A stretch of DNA of 64,000 bases from Dugong dugon (Eukaryota > Chordata > Mammalia > Sirenia > Dugongidae). A program made the position numbers and the translations under genes. Where the stretch lies: the NCBI GenBank assembly GCA_030035585.1, contig CM057480.1:7929001-7993000 (forward strand), given 5' to 3'. Below, in pieces: positions 22,717 to 34,566 of the stretch (the first letter of the stretch is position 1; every line of letters starts with the position of its first letter). The notes beneath the pieces were generated by a model. The model worked only from the letters and a program-made list of their open reading frames with translations. It was not told the origin of the DNA and searched no databases.

Positions 22717-22928
22717 AAGGAATCCCTCAGTGGTGCAAATAGTTAACGTGTTTGACTGCTAACTAAAAGATTGGAAGTTTAAGTCTACCCAGAGGTACCG
22801 TGGAAGAAAGGTGATCTACTTTAGAAAAATCAGCCATTGAAAACCCTATGGAGCACAGCTGTACTCTGAACACACGTGGGGTCTCCATGAGTAGGAATCA
22901 ACTCAATGGCAACTGGTTTCTTTTTTAG
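22717..22928 (+). mobile_element. AfroSINE, sense, long form
   Basis: ggaatccctcagtggtgcaa head, ctaactaaaagattggaag, tctacccagaggtaccgtg, ctgaacacacgtggggtctc, and a caactggtttctttttt tail. Sits six bases after the preceding RTESINE tail. Confidence 0.9.
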
Positions 22929-23173
22929 ACGAAGGAATTAGACAGTTGGAGCTGAGGGTTAAAGGAGAAGGAAAGCCAGAAGGTACAAGTGGGGAGGAGA
23001 ACAAGCTATGGAAACCCTCGAAGAGTAACTTTAAATGCTTTGCAATTTTGGCAGCAGTACTGACATTTCATGCTCATCCTTTGCTAGCCCAACCTACTTG
23101 GTCTGACTGAGAATGACTAAAAAAAATTTTTTTTTTAATTCTAGCATTTATCTATGTCTCCTTTATCTCCTAC

Positions 23174-23679
23174 TGTCTTAGTCATCTAGTGCTGCTGTAA
23201 CAGAAATACCACAAGTGGATGGATTTAACAAAGAAATTTATTTTCTCACAGTCTAGGAGGCTAGAAGTCCAAATTCACGGCTTCAGCTCCAGAGGAAGGC
23301 TTACTCTATCTGCTCGCTCTGGAGGAAGGTCCTTCTCATCAATCTTTCCCTGGGCTAGGAGCTTCTCAGTGCAGGAAACCTGGGTCCAAAGGATGCACTC
23401 TGCTTCCGGCTCTGCTTGCTTGGTGGTATGATGTCCCCCATCTCTGCTCACTTCTCTTTTTTATACCTCAAAAGAGATTGGCTCAAGACACAATCTAATC
23501 TTGCAGATCTCATCAAACTAACTGCTCTAATCCATCTTATTAACATCGTAGCGATAGGATTTACAACACATAGGAAAATCACACCAGATGGCAAAATGGT
23601 GAACAATCACCCAATACTGGGAATCGTGGCCTAGCCAAGTTGACATATATTTTTGGGGGACACAATTCAATCCATGACA
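23174..23679 (-). mobile_element. Solitary MaLR-type LTR, antisense
   Basis: Runs tgtcttagtcatctagtgct to caattcaatccatgaca, with 5-base flanks cctac and cttac (one difference). Same group as 16806, 29874, 37217, 47957, 53804 and 57648. A fossil without an internal region. Confidence 0.88.
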
Positions 23680-23711
23680 CTTACTTTATCTCTTCTTTTT
23701 CCTTCTTTGCT

Positions 23712-23955
23712 TTTTACCTTTTTTATTGTGTTTTAGGTGAAAGTTTATAGCGCATATTAGTTTCTCATTGAAAAATTTATACACAGATTGTTTTGTGACA
23801 TTGGTTGCAATCCTCGCAGTATGTCAGCACTCTCCACCTTTCCCTTTCCACCCTGGGTTCCCCATGTCCATTTGTCTGCATTCCCTGTCCCTTCCTGCCT
23901 TCTTGTCTTCGCTTTTGGGCAGGTGTTGACCATTTGGTATTGTATACTTGATTGA
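23712..23955 (-). mobile_element. L1 3' end, antisense
   Basis: Ttttattgtgttttaggtg, aagtttatagcgcatattag, gtgacattggttgcaatc, cctgccttcttgtcttcgc. Same L1 end as at 6975 and 21788. It may continue to about 24350, but that part is too diverged to be sure. Confidence 0.7.
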
Positions 23956-24984
23956 GAATGATTTTTATTATCTATATTGGTGATCACCATTCTGGAATCT
24001 CTGGAGAGTCCTGCTTTCAAATTCCCTGTCCCATTGTCCTCCTAAGTACATTCATTCACACTTGTCAGACTAGTAAGTTTGAGAAACATGGTCTTGCAAT
24101 TATGGGCACTGTTTCCGGAGCCTCTCAGTTCTAGTTCATTGACTCCAGCTGGCAAGGTGGATCCTCTCTCGAAGAGTAGTCAGCCTCTGTCAGAAGACAA
24201 GAACATCTTGGTGACAGCTCTGACAATTTCCTGCTGTCCTGTGGAGCAGGCATGTTGTTTAGGGCTCTGTATTGTTGGTTATTTTATTTGCAATGTCACC
24301 ATGCTTAATTCATGTTGTTTAATCAAACAATCTGAACCCTTTTAATAACAACACTTTAACATAAATACCCACATCAATCACATTTAAACACAATGGGAGG
24401 TTTGGATGAATGTATTTATAATTACAGAATGTTGTCGACCCTGTTAAGGAAAAATTTTGACAAAGAAACTACTATGAGTTATGAAATTGTTGTTGACCTT
24501 GAATTGGATAAGATACAAACCAGATACATACCTATAGAAATAGGGGATAGAAATTTTCTTCTGTATAGCAGATTAGAAAGAAAACCCCAAACATTCTATT
24601 CATTGTAAAAGCAAAATACTGTTTTTATTTTTTTCATGTGGGTCTTGGAGTCCAAACAGACACATCTTGCTAAGTAGTACTATGGGAAGAACAGTGGACA
24701 TGGGACCCCTGGCCTCTAGTTTTGGCTTTGTCATTGTGTCAGTAAGAATTCTTTGGGCTATAAGTTGCAGAAAGCACAACTCAAAATGACTAAGCAGAAA
24801 GAGAATTTACTGCTCAGGTTACCTAGATGTTCAGGGGTAGATCTGGCCTTAGGCTTTTCAGGGCTCTAAGTTATGTCATCAAGACTTAGTTTCTTTCCAT
24901 CTCTTAACCCTACTTTCTGCCTTGTCTGCTTCGTTCATTCCACATGATGGAGTACAACAGCTGTTTCATCTCCTCCCAGGTTCT
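23956..24984. other. Possible L1 continuation, then unique DNA with one old repeat
   Basis: About 24735-24960 resembles 2650-2750 (cttaggcaa... versus actaagcagaaagagaattt), an old interspersed repeat I cannot name. No coding support. Confidence 0.35.
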
Positions 24985-25107
24985 GTTGTTCTTATGTGTC
25001 ATTGAGTCAATTCTAACTCATACCAAAACCAAACCCATTGGTGACCCTGTATTGTATGACAGAGTAGAACTGCCCCATACTGTTTCCTAGGCTGTAATCT
25101 TCACAGC
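24985..25107 (-). mobile_element. Two fused AfroSINE fragments, antisense
   Basis: 24985-25019 is a tail-side piece (gtcattgagtcaattctaac). 25020 restarts as another tail (accaaaaccaaacccattg) and jumps to gtgaccctg, agagtagaactgccccata. The second piece stops at cttcacag, where the RTE begins. Confidence 0.75.
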
Positions 25108-27160
25108 CTTGAGTATATCCCACCTGAATTTAGAGACCGTCTAAAGAATAGATTTGACAGGTTGAACACTAATGACCAAAAACCAGAAAAGTTGTGGAAT
25201 GACATCACGGACATCATACATGAAGAAAGCAAGAGGTCATTTAAAAGGCAGGAAAGAAAAAAAAAAAAAAAGACCAAAATGGATGTCAGAAGAGACTCTG
25301 AAACTTGCTCTTGAACCTCTAGTAGCTAAAGCAAAAGGAAGAAATGATGAAGTAAAAGAGAGGAACAGAATATTTCAAAGGATGACCCACGAAAACAAAG
25401 TAAAGCATGATAATGACGGGTGCAAAGACCCGGTGATAGAAGGCCAAAAAGGAAGAACACTCTCAGCATTTCTCAAGCTGAAAGAACCGAAGAGAAAATT
25501 CAGGCCTTGAGCTGTAATAGCGAAGGATTCTACAGGGAAAATATTAAACAACGCAGGAAGCATCAAAAGAAGATGGAAGAAATGCACAGAGTCACTGTAC
25601 CAAAAAGAATTGGTCAATGTTCAACCATTTCAGGAGGTAGCATGAGATCAGGAACTGATGGTACTGAAGGAAGAAATCCAAGCTTCACTGAAGGCATTGG
25701 CCAAAAAACAAGGCTCTGGAATTGACAGAATACCAACTGAGATGTTTCAACAAATAGATGCAGTGCTGGAAGTGCTCACTCATTTATGCCAAGAAATTTG
25801 GAAGACAGCTACCTGACCAACTCGCTGGAAGAGATCCGTATTTATGCTTATTCCCAGGAAAGGTGATCCAACTGAATGTGGAAATTATGGAACAATATCA
25901 TTAATATCACACGCAAGTAAAATTTTGCTGAAGATCATTCAAAAGTGGTTGCAGCAATACATCAACAGGAAATTACCAGAAATTCAAGCTGGATTCAGAA
26001 GAGGACATGGAACCAGGGATATCATTGCTGATGTCAGATGGATCCTGGCTAAAAGCAGAGAACACCAGAAAGATGTTTACCTGTGTTTTATTGACTATGC
26101 AAAGGCATTTGACTGTGTGGATCGTAACAAATTATGGATAACATTGCAAAGAATAGGAATTCCGGAACACTTAATTGCCCTCATGAGGAACCTGTATATA
26201 GATCAAGAGGCAGTCGTTTGGACAGAACCGGGGGATACCACGCGGTTTAAAGTCGGGAAAGGTATGTGTCAGGCTTGCATTCTTTCACCATACTTATTCA
26301 ATCTATACGCCGAGCAAATAATCCAAGAAGTGGACTATATGAAAAAAAACTTGGCATCAGGATCAGAGGAAGACTCGTTAACAACCTTAGTTATGAAGAA
26401 GACACAACCTTGCTTGCTGAAAGTGAGGAGGACTTGAAGTGCTTACTGATGGAGATCAAAGACTACAGCCTTCAGTACGGATTACACCTCAACATAAAAC
26501 AAAAATTCTCACAACTGGACCAGTAAGCAACATCATGATAAACAGAGAAAAGATTGAAGTTGTCAAGGGTTTCATTTTACTTGGATCCACAATCAACATC
26601 CATGGGAGCCACAGTCAAGAAATCAAAAGATATATTGCATTGGGCAAATCTGCTGCAAAAGACCTCTTTAAAGTGCTAAAAAGTAAAGATGTCACCTTGA
26701 GGACTAAGGTGAACCTGATCTAAGCCATGGTGTTTTCAATCGCCTCATATGCATGTGAAAGCTGGACGATGAATAAAGAAGACCGAGGAAGAATTGATGC
26801 CTTTGAATTGTAGTGTTGGTGAAGAATATTGAACATACCATGGACTGCCAAAAGAACAAACTGTCTTGGAAGAAGTACAGCCAGAATGCTCCTTAGAAGC
26901 AAGGATGGTGAGACTATGTCTCACATATCTTGGACATGTTATCAAGAGGGACCAGTCCCTGGAGAAGGCATCATGCTTGGTGAAGTAGAGGGTCAGCGAA
27001 AAAGAGGAAGACCCTCAGTGAGATGGACTGACACAGTGGCTGCAACAATGGGCTCAAGCATAACAATTGTGAGGATGACAAAGGACTGGGCAGGGTTTCG
27101 TTCTGCTGTACATAGGGTCGCTAGAAGTCAGAACTGACTCGATGGCACCTAACAACAGTA
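25108..27160 (+). mobile_element. RTE LINE (BovB-like, RTE1 type), longest copy
   Basis: About 2.05 kb of an element usually near 3 kb; the endonuclease end is missing. The frame at 25844-26437 shows the reverse-transcriptase run: NYGTISLISHASKILLKI, QAGFRRGHGTRD, the motif A block CFIDYAKAFDCVD with its catalytic Asp, and ACILSPYLFNLYAEQI (GC changed to AC). A one-base loss near 26329 shifts the frame. In the next frame (26266-26526) motif C reads YEED where YADD is expected. The C-terminal region (26829-27137: PWTAKRTN, GEVEGQRKRGRPSVRW, GFRSAVHRVARSQ) matches BovB proteins. The 3' tail ends with gatggcacctaacaacag. Clearly inactive. Confidence 0.93.
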
Positions 27161-27184
27161 CTTCGTTGGTTACCTTATTATGGA

Positions 27185-27612
27185 AAATCACTCCCAGTTT
27201 GTGGCTTGTCTTTTCATATTATTGTGGTGTCATTTGATGAATGTAAGTTTATAATTTTTAGCAGTTGAATTGATCAATCTCTTCCTGTAAGATTTCCTCT
27301 AAATTTGTGCCTTGTTTAAGAAATTTTCACTCCCTTCCCCAGGGTCATAAAGATATTTTCCTCTAAAAGTTTAAATGTTTTGCCTTACATATTTAAGTCC
27401 TTGATCCATTGGGGAAATACTGTAGTGTATGTTGTGAGGTAGATATCCAATTTCAGGTTTTCCATGTGAATAACCCAGTGTCCAGTGTCTTTCCCTACTG
27501 CTGTGAAGTGCCACCTCTATCCCACACGGCATGTCCTGGGAGACACGCTTCTGTTTTTAAGCTATCTGTTCTGTTCCCTTGGCCCGTTTGTCCATCCCTG
27601 CATCAATAAATG
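27185..27612 (-). mobile_element. Old L1 fragment, antisense
   Basis: Ttgtggcttgtcttttcata, tttaagtccttgatccattg, tgaggtagatatccaatttc and gttttccatgtgaataaccc follow the order of a common antisense L1M segment. Old and diverged. Confidence 0.6.
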
Positions 27613-29224
27613 TGTTTTATTTTAAATACAGGATTTACACATTGCTTGTAATAGGATGTGAGTAGAGTATGGCATAGAGAATCAAAGCTATACCTGTGAA
27701 GGCCCTTTCTATGTCCCCTCATACATTCCAAAGTGCTTTGCTGATCTGATTTCAAGATGTTATATTACATCCTATCTAATAGGTATCATTGCTAGTCCCT
27801 GCTCGTGTCCATTTGTTTTGTAATAAAGGCACTGTTTTTGTTTTGTTTTGTTGTTTTAATCACTTCTGATATTTGACTAAAATAAAATTGAGTTAAAACA
27901 TTGGAGACATTTGGGGAAAGGTTATGTGTGTGTCTTTTCAGCTGTAGAATTCCTGGAGATAAGAAATACTTTTTGGAGGCCTTTGAAAGGAGAACTGTTT
28001 CAGGATGGATTAGTTCAGCTGCATGAGAAGGAGACGTGAGGAAAGGGTTGGTCTTAATCTGGGGTCTCAGGGTATAAATAGACCCCCAAAATTAGTAACA
28101 CCCAGAAGGAAAAGAAGCCTTGTGGCTCTTTTAGCCTACAGCACACTATTAATACTCGGTGAAATAAACGGTAATAAAATAACCGCAGACAAATGGTAAG
28201 TAGACAGGATGTAGCTAAAAAATATGACTTTCGTGAATAAGGCTTTTAGCTGGTAAAATTATTTTCTGCTCCTGTGAATAAGTTTAACCATCCTTTTATG
28301 TACCATCTTAATGTGGTTTTACATGAATATAAAAGAACATGATTCTTAATTCCATATTTTAATTTTCTGTCCCTTTTCCAGTGGCAATGGCCGTCTTTGT
28401 TGTTCCTCCAAGAAATTTCCCTGCCTGTAGCATTCCCAAAGAACAAGCTTGAGCAAAATTTCATGGAGAGGTGCATTTGAAAGGCTACCTGCTTTAAATA
28501 AGCTAACCCCATTAGAAAAAAGTGGGGGAGTAAGCTCCTAGGACTGCATGATTAAAATAGTCAGAAACTAAGCTCTTTAGAGATCACGTCTTTTTAGTCT
28601 GTAGTGCCTGGCATGTTGTGACCATACGTGGTGGGTTTTGATAATAATTTTATGTATGAATTGAAGAATGTGTAGGAAAACAGCTGCCCCAAGATGAATT
28701 GGACTAGAGCCATGGGGAACAGTGTCCGATTAATTAAACACCCTGGTGCTTGTTAAAATCACCATTCTGTTCCAGGGAAGCCAGCCAAGGAAATATACAG
28801 CGAGGTTAAAGACTGCCTGGGCAGTTCAGATGTCAGCTGTGCTCTTAGCCTTTGCCTCCTGCATCGAGCATGTTGACTCTCTGCCAGCTTGGCTGCAGAA
28901 GCCAATTCCCTTCTATTTCACCAACCAGAATCTCCTCACCCTCGTGCAAACATTTAGCAGAGAAGATGGAGGAGTGGGGTTTATTTACACAGTACATTGC
29001 ACAGCAAGCTAGTTAAAAAGCCCCCTTAAATATTTCCGATTCCTCAATCATTTGTGCCCAACTCCCAACGGGAGAACATCTCTCTAGATCCTCCCAGGTA
29101 GCCCTCTCTGTGCATTCTTGCTCTAGAACATCTTAAGTTCTCCTCTTTATTTTATCCATATCAGGTTAGCCAGCATGTTTCATCGCTTGGCCATGTCCTG
29201 GGGGCCCTTACATCTCCTGCAAGG
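27613..29224. other. Unique sequence
   Basis: No repeat or gene recognised over 1.6 kb apart from a (gtttt) run at 27836. The 88-codon frames at 28246-28512 and 28746-29012 have no family features. Confidence 0.4.
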
Positions 29225-29873
29225 GGCTTTAGTCATTCATCCAACACATATTTATTGGGTGTCCACCATGTGCCATCACTGTTCTAAGACTTGGAGATAC
29301 AGCAGTGAGCAAAACAGACAAATGTCCCTACCATCAAGGAGTTTATATTATAGTGGGAGGATGCAGACAAAAATAAATACATAAAGCAAATAAATAATAA
29401 TTGAAATGTATGACACGTCAGTGCTAAGAGCTATGTGCAAAAATAAGGCAAGGGCGGGTGAAGAGTCTGGGGAGGAAGTTGCAATTTTTAATAGGATGGT
29501 CTGGGAAGATTTTGCTGATAAGGTAACATTTGAGCCAATTCCTGAAGGAGATGAGAGAGTAAATCATGGATCTATCGGGGGAAAGAGCATTCCAAGTAAA
29601 TGGAACAGCAAGAGCGCAGGCTCTGAGGCAGAAGCGTGCCTGGTTTCTTTCTGGGACAGCGAGGAGGCCAGTGTGGCTGAAGCTGAGCCAGCAAGGGAGA
29701 GAGTAAATGGAGATGAGGTTGGAACGATCATTGGGCAAGATCTTGAAGGGCCTTATGCTCTGAAGTGCTTGGTTTTTACATGGAGCAAGATGGGAAGACA
29801 TTGGGGAATTTTGAGCAAAGAAATGACCTGACCTGATATATATGTTCAAACCTCACTATGGCTGCTGAGCGGG

Positions 29874-30362
29874 TATCTTAGTCATCTAGAGCTACTATAA
29901 CAGAAATACCACAATTGGATGGTTTTAACAAAGAGAAGTTTATTCTTTCACAGTCCAGTGAGTCCAGGGGAAGGCTTTTTCTCTCTGTCGGCCTTGGAGG
30001 AAGGTCCTTGTCTTCAGTCTTTCCTTGGGAAAGTCTGGGAGCATCTCAGTGCAGGAACCTCAGATTCAAAAGTCATGTTCTGCCCCTGGCACTGCTTTCT
30101 TGGTGGTATGAGGTCCCCTTGTCTCTCTGCTCATTTCTCTGTTTTATATGTCAAAAGAGATTGGCTTAAGACACTGTCTAATCTTATAGATCTCATCATT
30201 AAAATTGCCACTAATCCATCTCATTACATCATAGTGATAAGATTTACAACACATAGGGAAATTGCATCAGATGACAAAAAGGTAGACAATCATACAATAC
30301 TGGGAATCATGACCTAGTCAAGTTGACAGATATTTTGGGGGGACACAATTCAATCCACGACA
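29874..30362 (-). mobile_element. Solitary MaLR-type LTR, antisense, inside the old repeat
   Basis: From tatcttagtcatctagagc to caattcaatccacgaca; 5-base flanks gcggg and gctgg (one difference). A fossil, complete in outline, with no internal viral region. Confidence 0.88.
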
Positions 30363-30665
30363 GCTGGTTAGAAGGCTAATACAATGATCCCAGCTACAAA
30401 TAACAGTGATTTGGAAAAGCGTACTCGAGGTCGAGATGGTGAGAAGTGTTAGATCCTGGATACATTTTAAGGGAAGCAATAAAAGGCCTTGCTGATAATT
30501 TGGATGGGAATGTGGGGGGAAAAAAAGGGGAGAGTAAAGGATGACTCCAAGGTTTTTGGTTTGTGTACCTAAAATAATGGATTTTCACTTACAGAGATGG
30601 GAAAGACTGTGGCACGGGAGGTGTGGGAAAACCTGAAAACCGATATTAGACATATTAAGTTTGAG

Positions 30666-30826
30666 ATGTTGTGGTTGTTAGTGGCCATCACGTTGGCTCC
30701 AACTCATGGCATCCTTACGTATAACAGAACCAAACGTTGCCCAGTCCTGAGCCGTCTTTGTGACTGTTGGTATGTTGAATCCATTATTTTGGCTATTATG
30801 TCAATTCATCTCATCGAAGGTTTCAC
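30666..30826 (-). mobile_element. RTE LINE 3' end, antisense
   Basis: Ttgttagtggccatcacg, cttacgtataacagaaccaa, cgttgcccagtcctg, tattatgtcaattcatctc read as the reverse of the RTE 3' tail. Inserted in the old repeat, which resumes after it. Confidence 0.78.
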
Positions 30827-31314
30827 TTACTAGATATTCCAGGGGAGATGTTAACTAGGCACTTGAGTATAAGACTCTGAATTTCAGGACTGGAAATATA
30901 AATTTGGGAGTTGTCAACATATAAATACTTGTCAAAAGTGTTAGAGTTGTTGAAATCACCAAGGTGGCTGGTATAATCTGGTAATGTGAGATTCAAAGCC
31001 AATCTGAATATTTCATCTAAACAATTAAGATGCTCTTCCGAAGTGGATGTCTCCTTACATGTTACTCTAGTAGGGTTGCAGACACCTAAGACAATGTGAT
31101 CTGACCCCATATTTCCTCTCTGACCAATCTGCTCCTCTTGCCCTTGCCCATTCTGTTCCTGGCACACTCTCTTCTTTGCTGTTCCTTGAACATGCCACAC
31201 TTGCTCCATTTTTATGACTTTGGCACTTGTTGCTCTTTTGACCTGAAAGGCTTTGTCCCCAGACATATGTGTGGTTTTTTTGCTTGTTTTCTTGAGGTCT
31301 CTCACTGTTGCCTA

Positions 31315-31847
31315 TGTATTCGTTATCTCTTGCTGCATAACAAACTACTCCAAAACTTAGTGCTTTAAACAACAATGCGCATTTATTATCTCACCTTTTC
31401 TATGGACCAGGAATTTGGAAGCAGCTTAGCTGGGTGGTTCTGGCTAAGGGTTTCTCATGTGGTTGCAGTCTAGATTTCAGCTGCAGCTGTAGTCATCCGA
31501 GGGCTTGACTGGGGCTGGGGGATTCACTTCCTAGGTGGCTCATGCACATGTCTGACATAGTGGGACTGTTGCTGGGAGGCCTCCGTTCCTTCACACATGG
31601 TCCTCTCCCAAGACTGTTTGAGTGTCCTCACAACATGGTGGCTGGCTTTCCTCAGAGCGAGTGATCCAAAAAAGCAAAGCGGAAACTTCAGTGCCTTGTA
31701 TGACCCAGCCTCAGAAGTCAGACAGTTTCACCTCTGCTATACTCTGCTGCACAGAGACCAGCCCTGATTCACTGTGGAGACTATACAAGGATGGGGATGC
31801 CAGGAGATAAGGTTCATTGAGGGCCATCATGAAAGCTAGCTACCACA
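31315..31847 (-). mobile_element. MLT1-type solitary LTR, antisense
   Basis: Near full-length match to the MLT1 pattern: ctgcataacaaactactcc, aacaatgcgcatttattatc, ggcttgactggggctggg, gagcgagtgatccaaaaa, ending gctagctaccaca. An old fossil (eutherian age), no internal region. Confidence 0.85.
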
Positions 31848-31854
31848 TCTTATT

Positions 31855-32285
31855 ACAGATGCCTTCTCTGAGTATCCTGTATAAAATAGCAACCTCCCTT
31901 CTCAGAGCTTCCCATCCTCTTTATCCTGCATTATTTTCTCCATAGTACTTATCAGAGCCCTGCTGGCACAATAGTTAAGAGTTCGGTTGCTAAGCAAAAG
32001 GTTGGCAGTTCGAATCCACCAGCTGCTCCTTGGAAACCTTATGGGGCAGTTCTACCCTGTCCTATAGGGTTGCTATGAGTTGGAATTGACTTGACAGCTA
32101 TGGGTTTGGTTTTTTTTGGTTTATAGTGCTTATTACTACCTGACATTTTCTCAATTTATTTGTTTATTGCCCCCTTACTGGAATGTAAGCTCCCTGATGG
32201 CAGGGAATTTGGTTTACTGCTGAATTTGCAGTTCCAAAAACTTGCCTGGCACACATAAAAGATGCTGAAAATTTTGTGTTGAATT
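31855..32285 (+). repeat. L2 3' end, split by an AfroSINE
   Basis: Gccttctctgagtatcctgt and ttttctccatagtacttat before the SINE; attactacctgacattttc, actggaatgtaagctccctg and ggcagggaatttgg after it. Classic L2 order. Confidence 0.7.
31954..32121 (+). mobile_element. AfroSINE, sense, in L2
   Basis: agagccctgctggcacaata head to gggtttggttttttttggtt tail, nearly intact. Flanked by atagtacttat and atagtgcttat, an 11-base duplication with one difference made from L2 sequence. Confidence 0.93.
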
Positions 32286-33309
32286 ATAAGTGAGTGGATG
32301 GATATTTGACTTTATTTCTCTTAATTGTCACCTTGGTCGTTCGGGTGGTTCTTCCTTTAGATAAACTCAATATTCATTATACCCCAGCATCAATTGGGAA
32401 ATCAGCCATGAAACAAATATTTTTAAAATCTCAATTTATCCAGCACAGTAAAACCTGCCAAAGCCAGAACTTGTGTAAGGCAGAAACCTATCAGAGAAGG
32501 AAAACTCAAATATTTTCCACTAATAGAGAGCGATAGGAAAGTGGGAAGGATTCACCCTGCTAAAGGCGGAAAACTTGCGAGACCCGGAAAAACATGGCAG
32601 TCCCATTGAGTTTCAGTTCACACAGGTTTCCCTGAGCTTGTATTATTAAATTTTAATGGGTTATTTGAAGACTAACACAGTGAATTATAAGCCCACCTGT
32701 GGCAATTTTAAAGTTGCCCCAGATTAAAGCAATAAACTGTTGGGAATCTGGAACTCTTGAGGTTGTTTTTCCCGCCAGGAGGTGAGAATTCTGTACTGTT
32801 GTAGAGAAGTGGAAAAAACATCATGACTAATTCTGATGAAATACTATGGGTGTTTTTCTGTGCATGTAATAATAACAGAGGGTGAGACTGGAAGGAAATA
32901 CAAAACACATTCCAAATTTTTCTACCATGCTCATATATTTACTTCCATAATTAGAAATGAAGAAGTTACAGAAGCTAAAATCAAAGAAAGAATAATAATT
33001 GGGAATTAGGATAAACTCTTTTCTTTCTCTGCCCTCTTTCTTACTGATTGGGGTAGTTATGTAATCTCCCTGAGTCTCAGCTTCCTGCTCTGTAGGTAGG
33101 AGAAATTAATACAGAACCTCAGCCTTGACTTAGGTAGAAAAATGTCCCGGCGTTGGAATGTGTTGGCTCATTCATGCAACCTACAGTAAAGTTTAGAAAG
33201 AAAAGGACAAAGTTTAGTCCCAGCCAGCTCTCAAACGAGGAAGCAGGATATAACCTTGCTATGGAAAGTCCTTTCTGCTCGCACAGCCAAGGGCAGCCAG
33301 CTTGGCTGA
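32286..33309. other. Unique sequence
   Basis: Nothing recognised; AT-rich, no supported coding frame. Confidence 0.4.
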
Positions 33310-33321
33310 CCAATGACATCA
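33310..33321. promoter_or_regulatory. Possible CCAAT plus CRE-like cluster
   Basis: Ccaatgacatca places a CCAAT box directly against a CRE-like tgacatca, which differs from TGACGTCA by one C-to-T type change. Ttggct and ttgccaag, NFI-like half sites, flank it within 20 bases. No TATA box or CpG island seen. A guess from motif clustering only. Confidence 0.25.
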
Positions 33322-34396
33322 CTCCATTGCCAAGCAAGGAAGTTCCTGCCAGTCTTCTCTGGCTAGATATAGCATGGGCTGAGGACTGGTTGTTCTGAGT
33401 TGTTCTCCCTATTTGCTTTCATCCAAAAGAGAGTCTAGCCTGGTTACCTTATTTTTATCTGACCATTGTTTTGTTGAAGATGGTGTATTGGAAATATTTA
33501 AATGTATCATTTAGCTTTATGTTGCTGGATTCTGAGGACTTACACCTGGACCTCGCTGAGAGGTATGCACAATTCCCAGAAATGCTAGGCTTGGAGCTAG
33601 ATGTAGTAATAGGGTGAGATTTCTGGTTGTCTCTCGCGTGAAACACCTTGGCCCAGAATGAATGCTCAGCAGGTATCTGCTACCATCATTGTCCTCATTA
33701 TTAATGCCTCTATTTTCTCTTCCTCTGCAATAACACAGGCACCGCCATTAATCTCACTTCCCTCTGGGCTTGCTTAATGCTGTGGGCCCGAGCTCCCATG
33801 GAAGCATGGTTGTGGTTACAGCCAAGTTTTCTTAAAAAAGCTCGAGCAACAGGAAATCAGCACACTTTTAGCCAACAGACTGCTGGGAGAGACTAAGTCA
33901 GTAGGGATAAATTAGTCACAAGGCTGATATTGATGGACTCAGACAAATTCTAATCAAACTAGAATTAGGAACATGGGGATTCAGAAAGGCAGATCAATAA
34001 ACAAGAAAACCCATGACAAAGCTACCTGTATAGTGGTTGGATTTCCCCTGTATGGTCTCTTTCCCATCCTCCCGAGATGGATCAGTACTGCGATTCCCTT
34101 CTTTTCACCCCTCTTTCTCCTTTTACCTTCTGGCAACCCTGGGCCTGCATCTCCATAGGCCAATGGCTGCTGAAGTTCGGTTGTGACTTCCCTCTATTTG
34201 TGACAGGAGCCACGGTCCCCACCTGGACCACCTTGTACATTCATGGTGCCTGTGTGACTTCTGCAGGCATTTCAGCGTGCTACCTGATGGTTGGAGAAAG
34301 TAGCCTGTAGCTTCTCTTTGAACCCTTGTCACTTTCTCCCTGAAGCCAACTTTAGAACAGAACTGTGTTCAGAGATTAAGGTGGTGGTGGGGAGCT
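33322..34396. other. Unique sequence
   Basis: No repeat family recognised. Overlapping short frames around 33973-34332 on both strands are not convincing. Confidence 0.4.
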
Positions 34397-34566
34397 GGGA
34401 GCCCTGATGGCACAGTGGTTAAGAGCTTGGCTGCTAACCAAAAGGCCAGCAGTTCGAATCCATCAGCCATTCCTCAGAAACCTATGGGGCAGTTCTACTC
34501 TGTCCCATAGGATTGCTATGAGTTGGAGTCGACTGGACGGTAACAGGGTTTTTTTTTTTTTTTTTG
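34397..34566 (+). mobile_element. AfroSINE, sense, short form
   Basis: gagccctgatggcacagtgg head, ttcgaatccatcagcc box B region, ctgtcccataggattgctat body, and a T18 tail (34548-34565). Confidence 0.92.

Larger units (their letters stand above)
29225..31000 (+). repeat. Long old mammalian repeat, family unassigned, with two insertions
   Basis: Begins like ttcatccaacacatatttat and continues ggagatacagcagtgagcaa, gggaacattgagcc-like and gatgactccaaggtttttgg blocks to ggaaatataaatttgggag. It resumes on both sides of the LTR at 29874-30362 and of the RTE piece at 30666-30826. The 141-codon frames on both strands lie inside it and are not genes. Confidence 0.55.

Noticed and set aside
25844-26437. 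197-codon open frame with reverse-transcriptase motifs
   Set aside because: It is part of a truncated RTE LINE copy with a frame shift and altered catalytic motif, not a host gene.
29406-29849. Two 141-codon frames on opposite strands
   Set aside because: Both lie inside an old interspersed repeat, and opposite-strand openness there is compositional.
30823-31305. 160-codon minus-strand open frame
   Set aside because: Starts in unique DNA, ends in the old repeat and an RTE fragment, and shows no recognisable domain.
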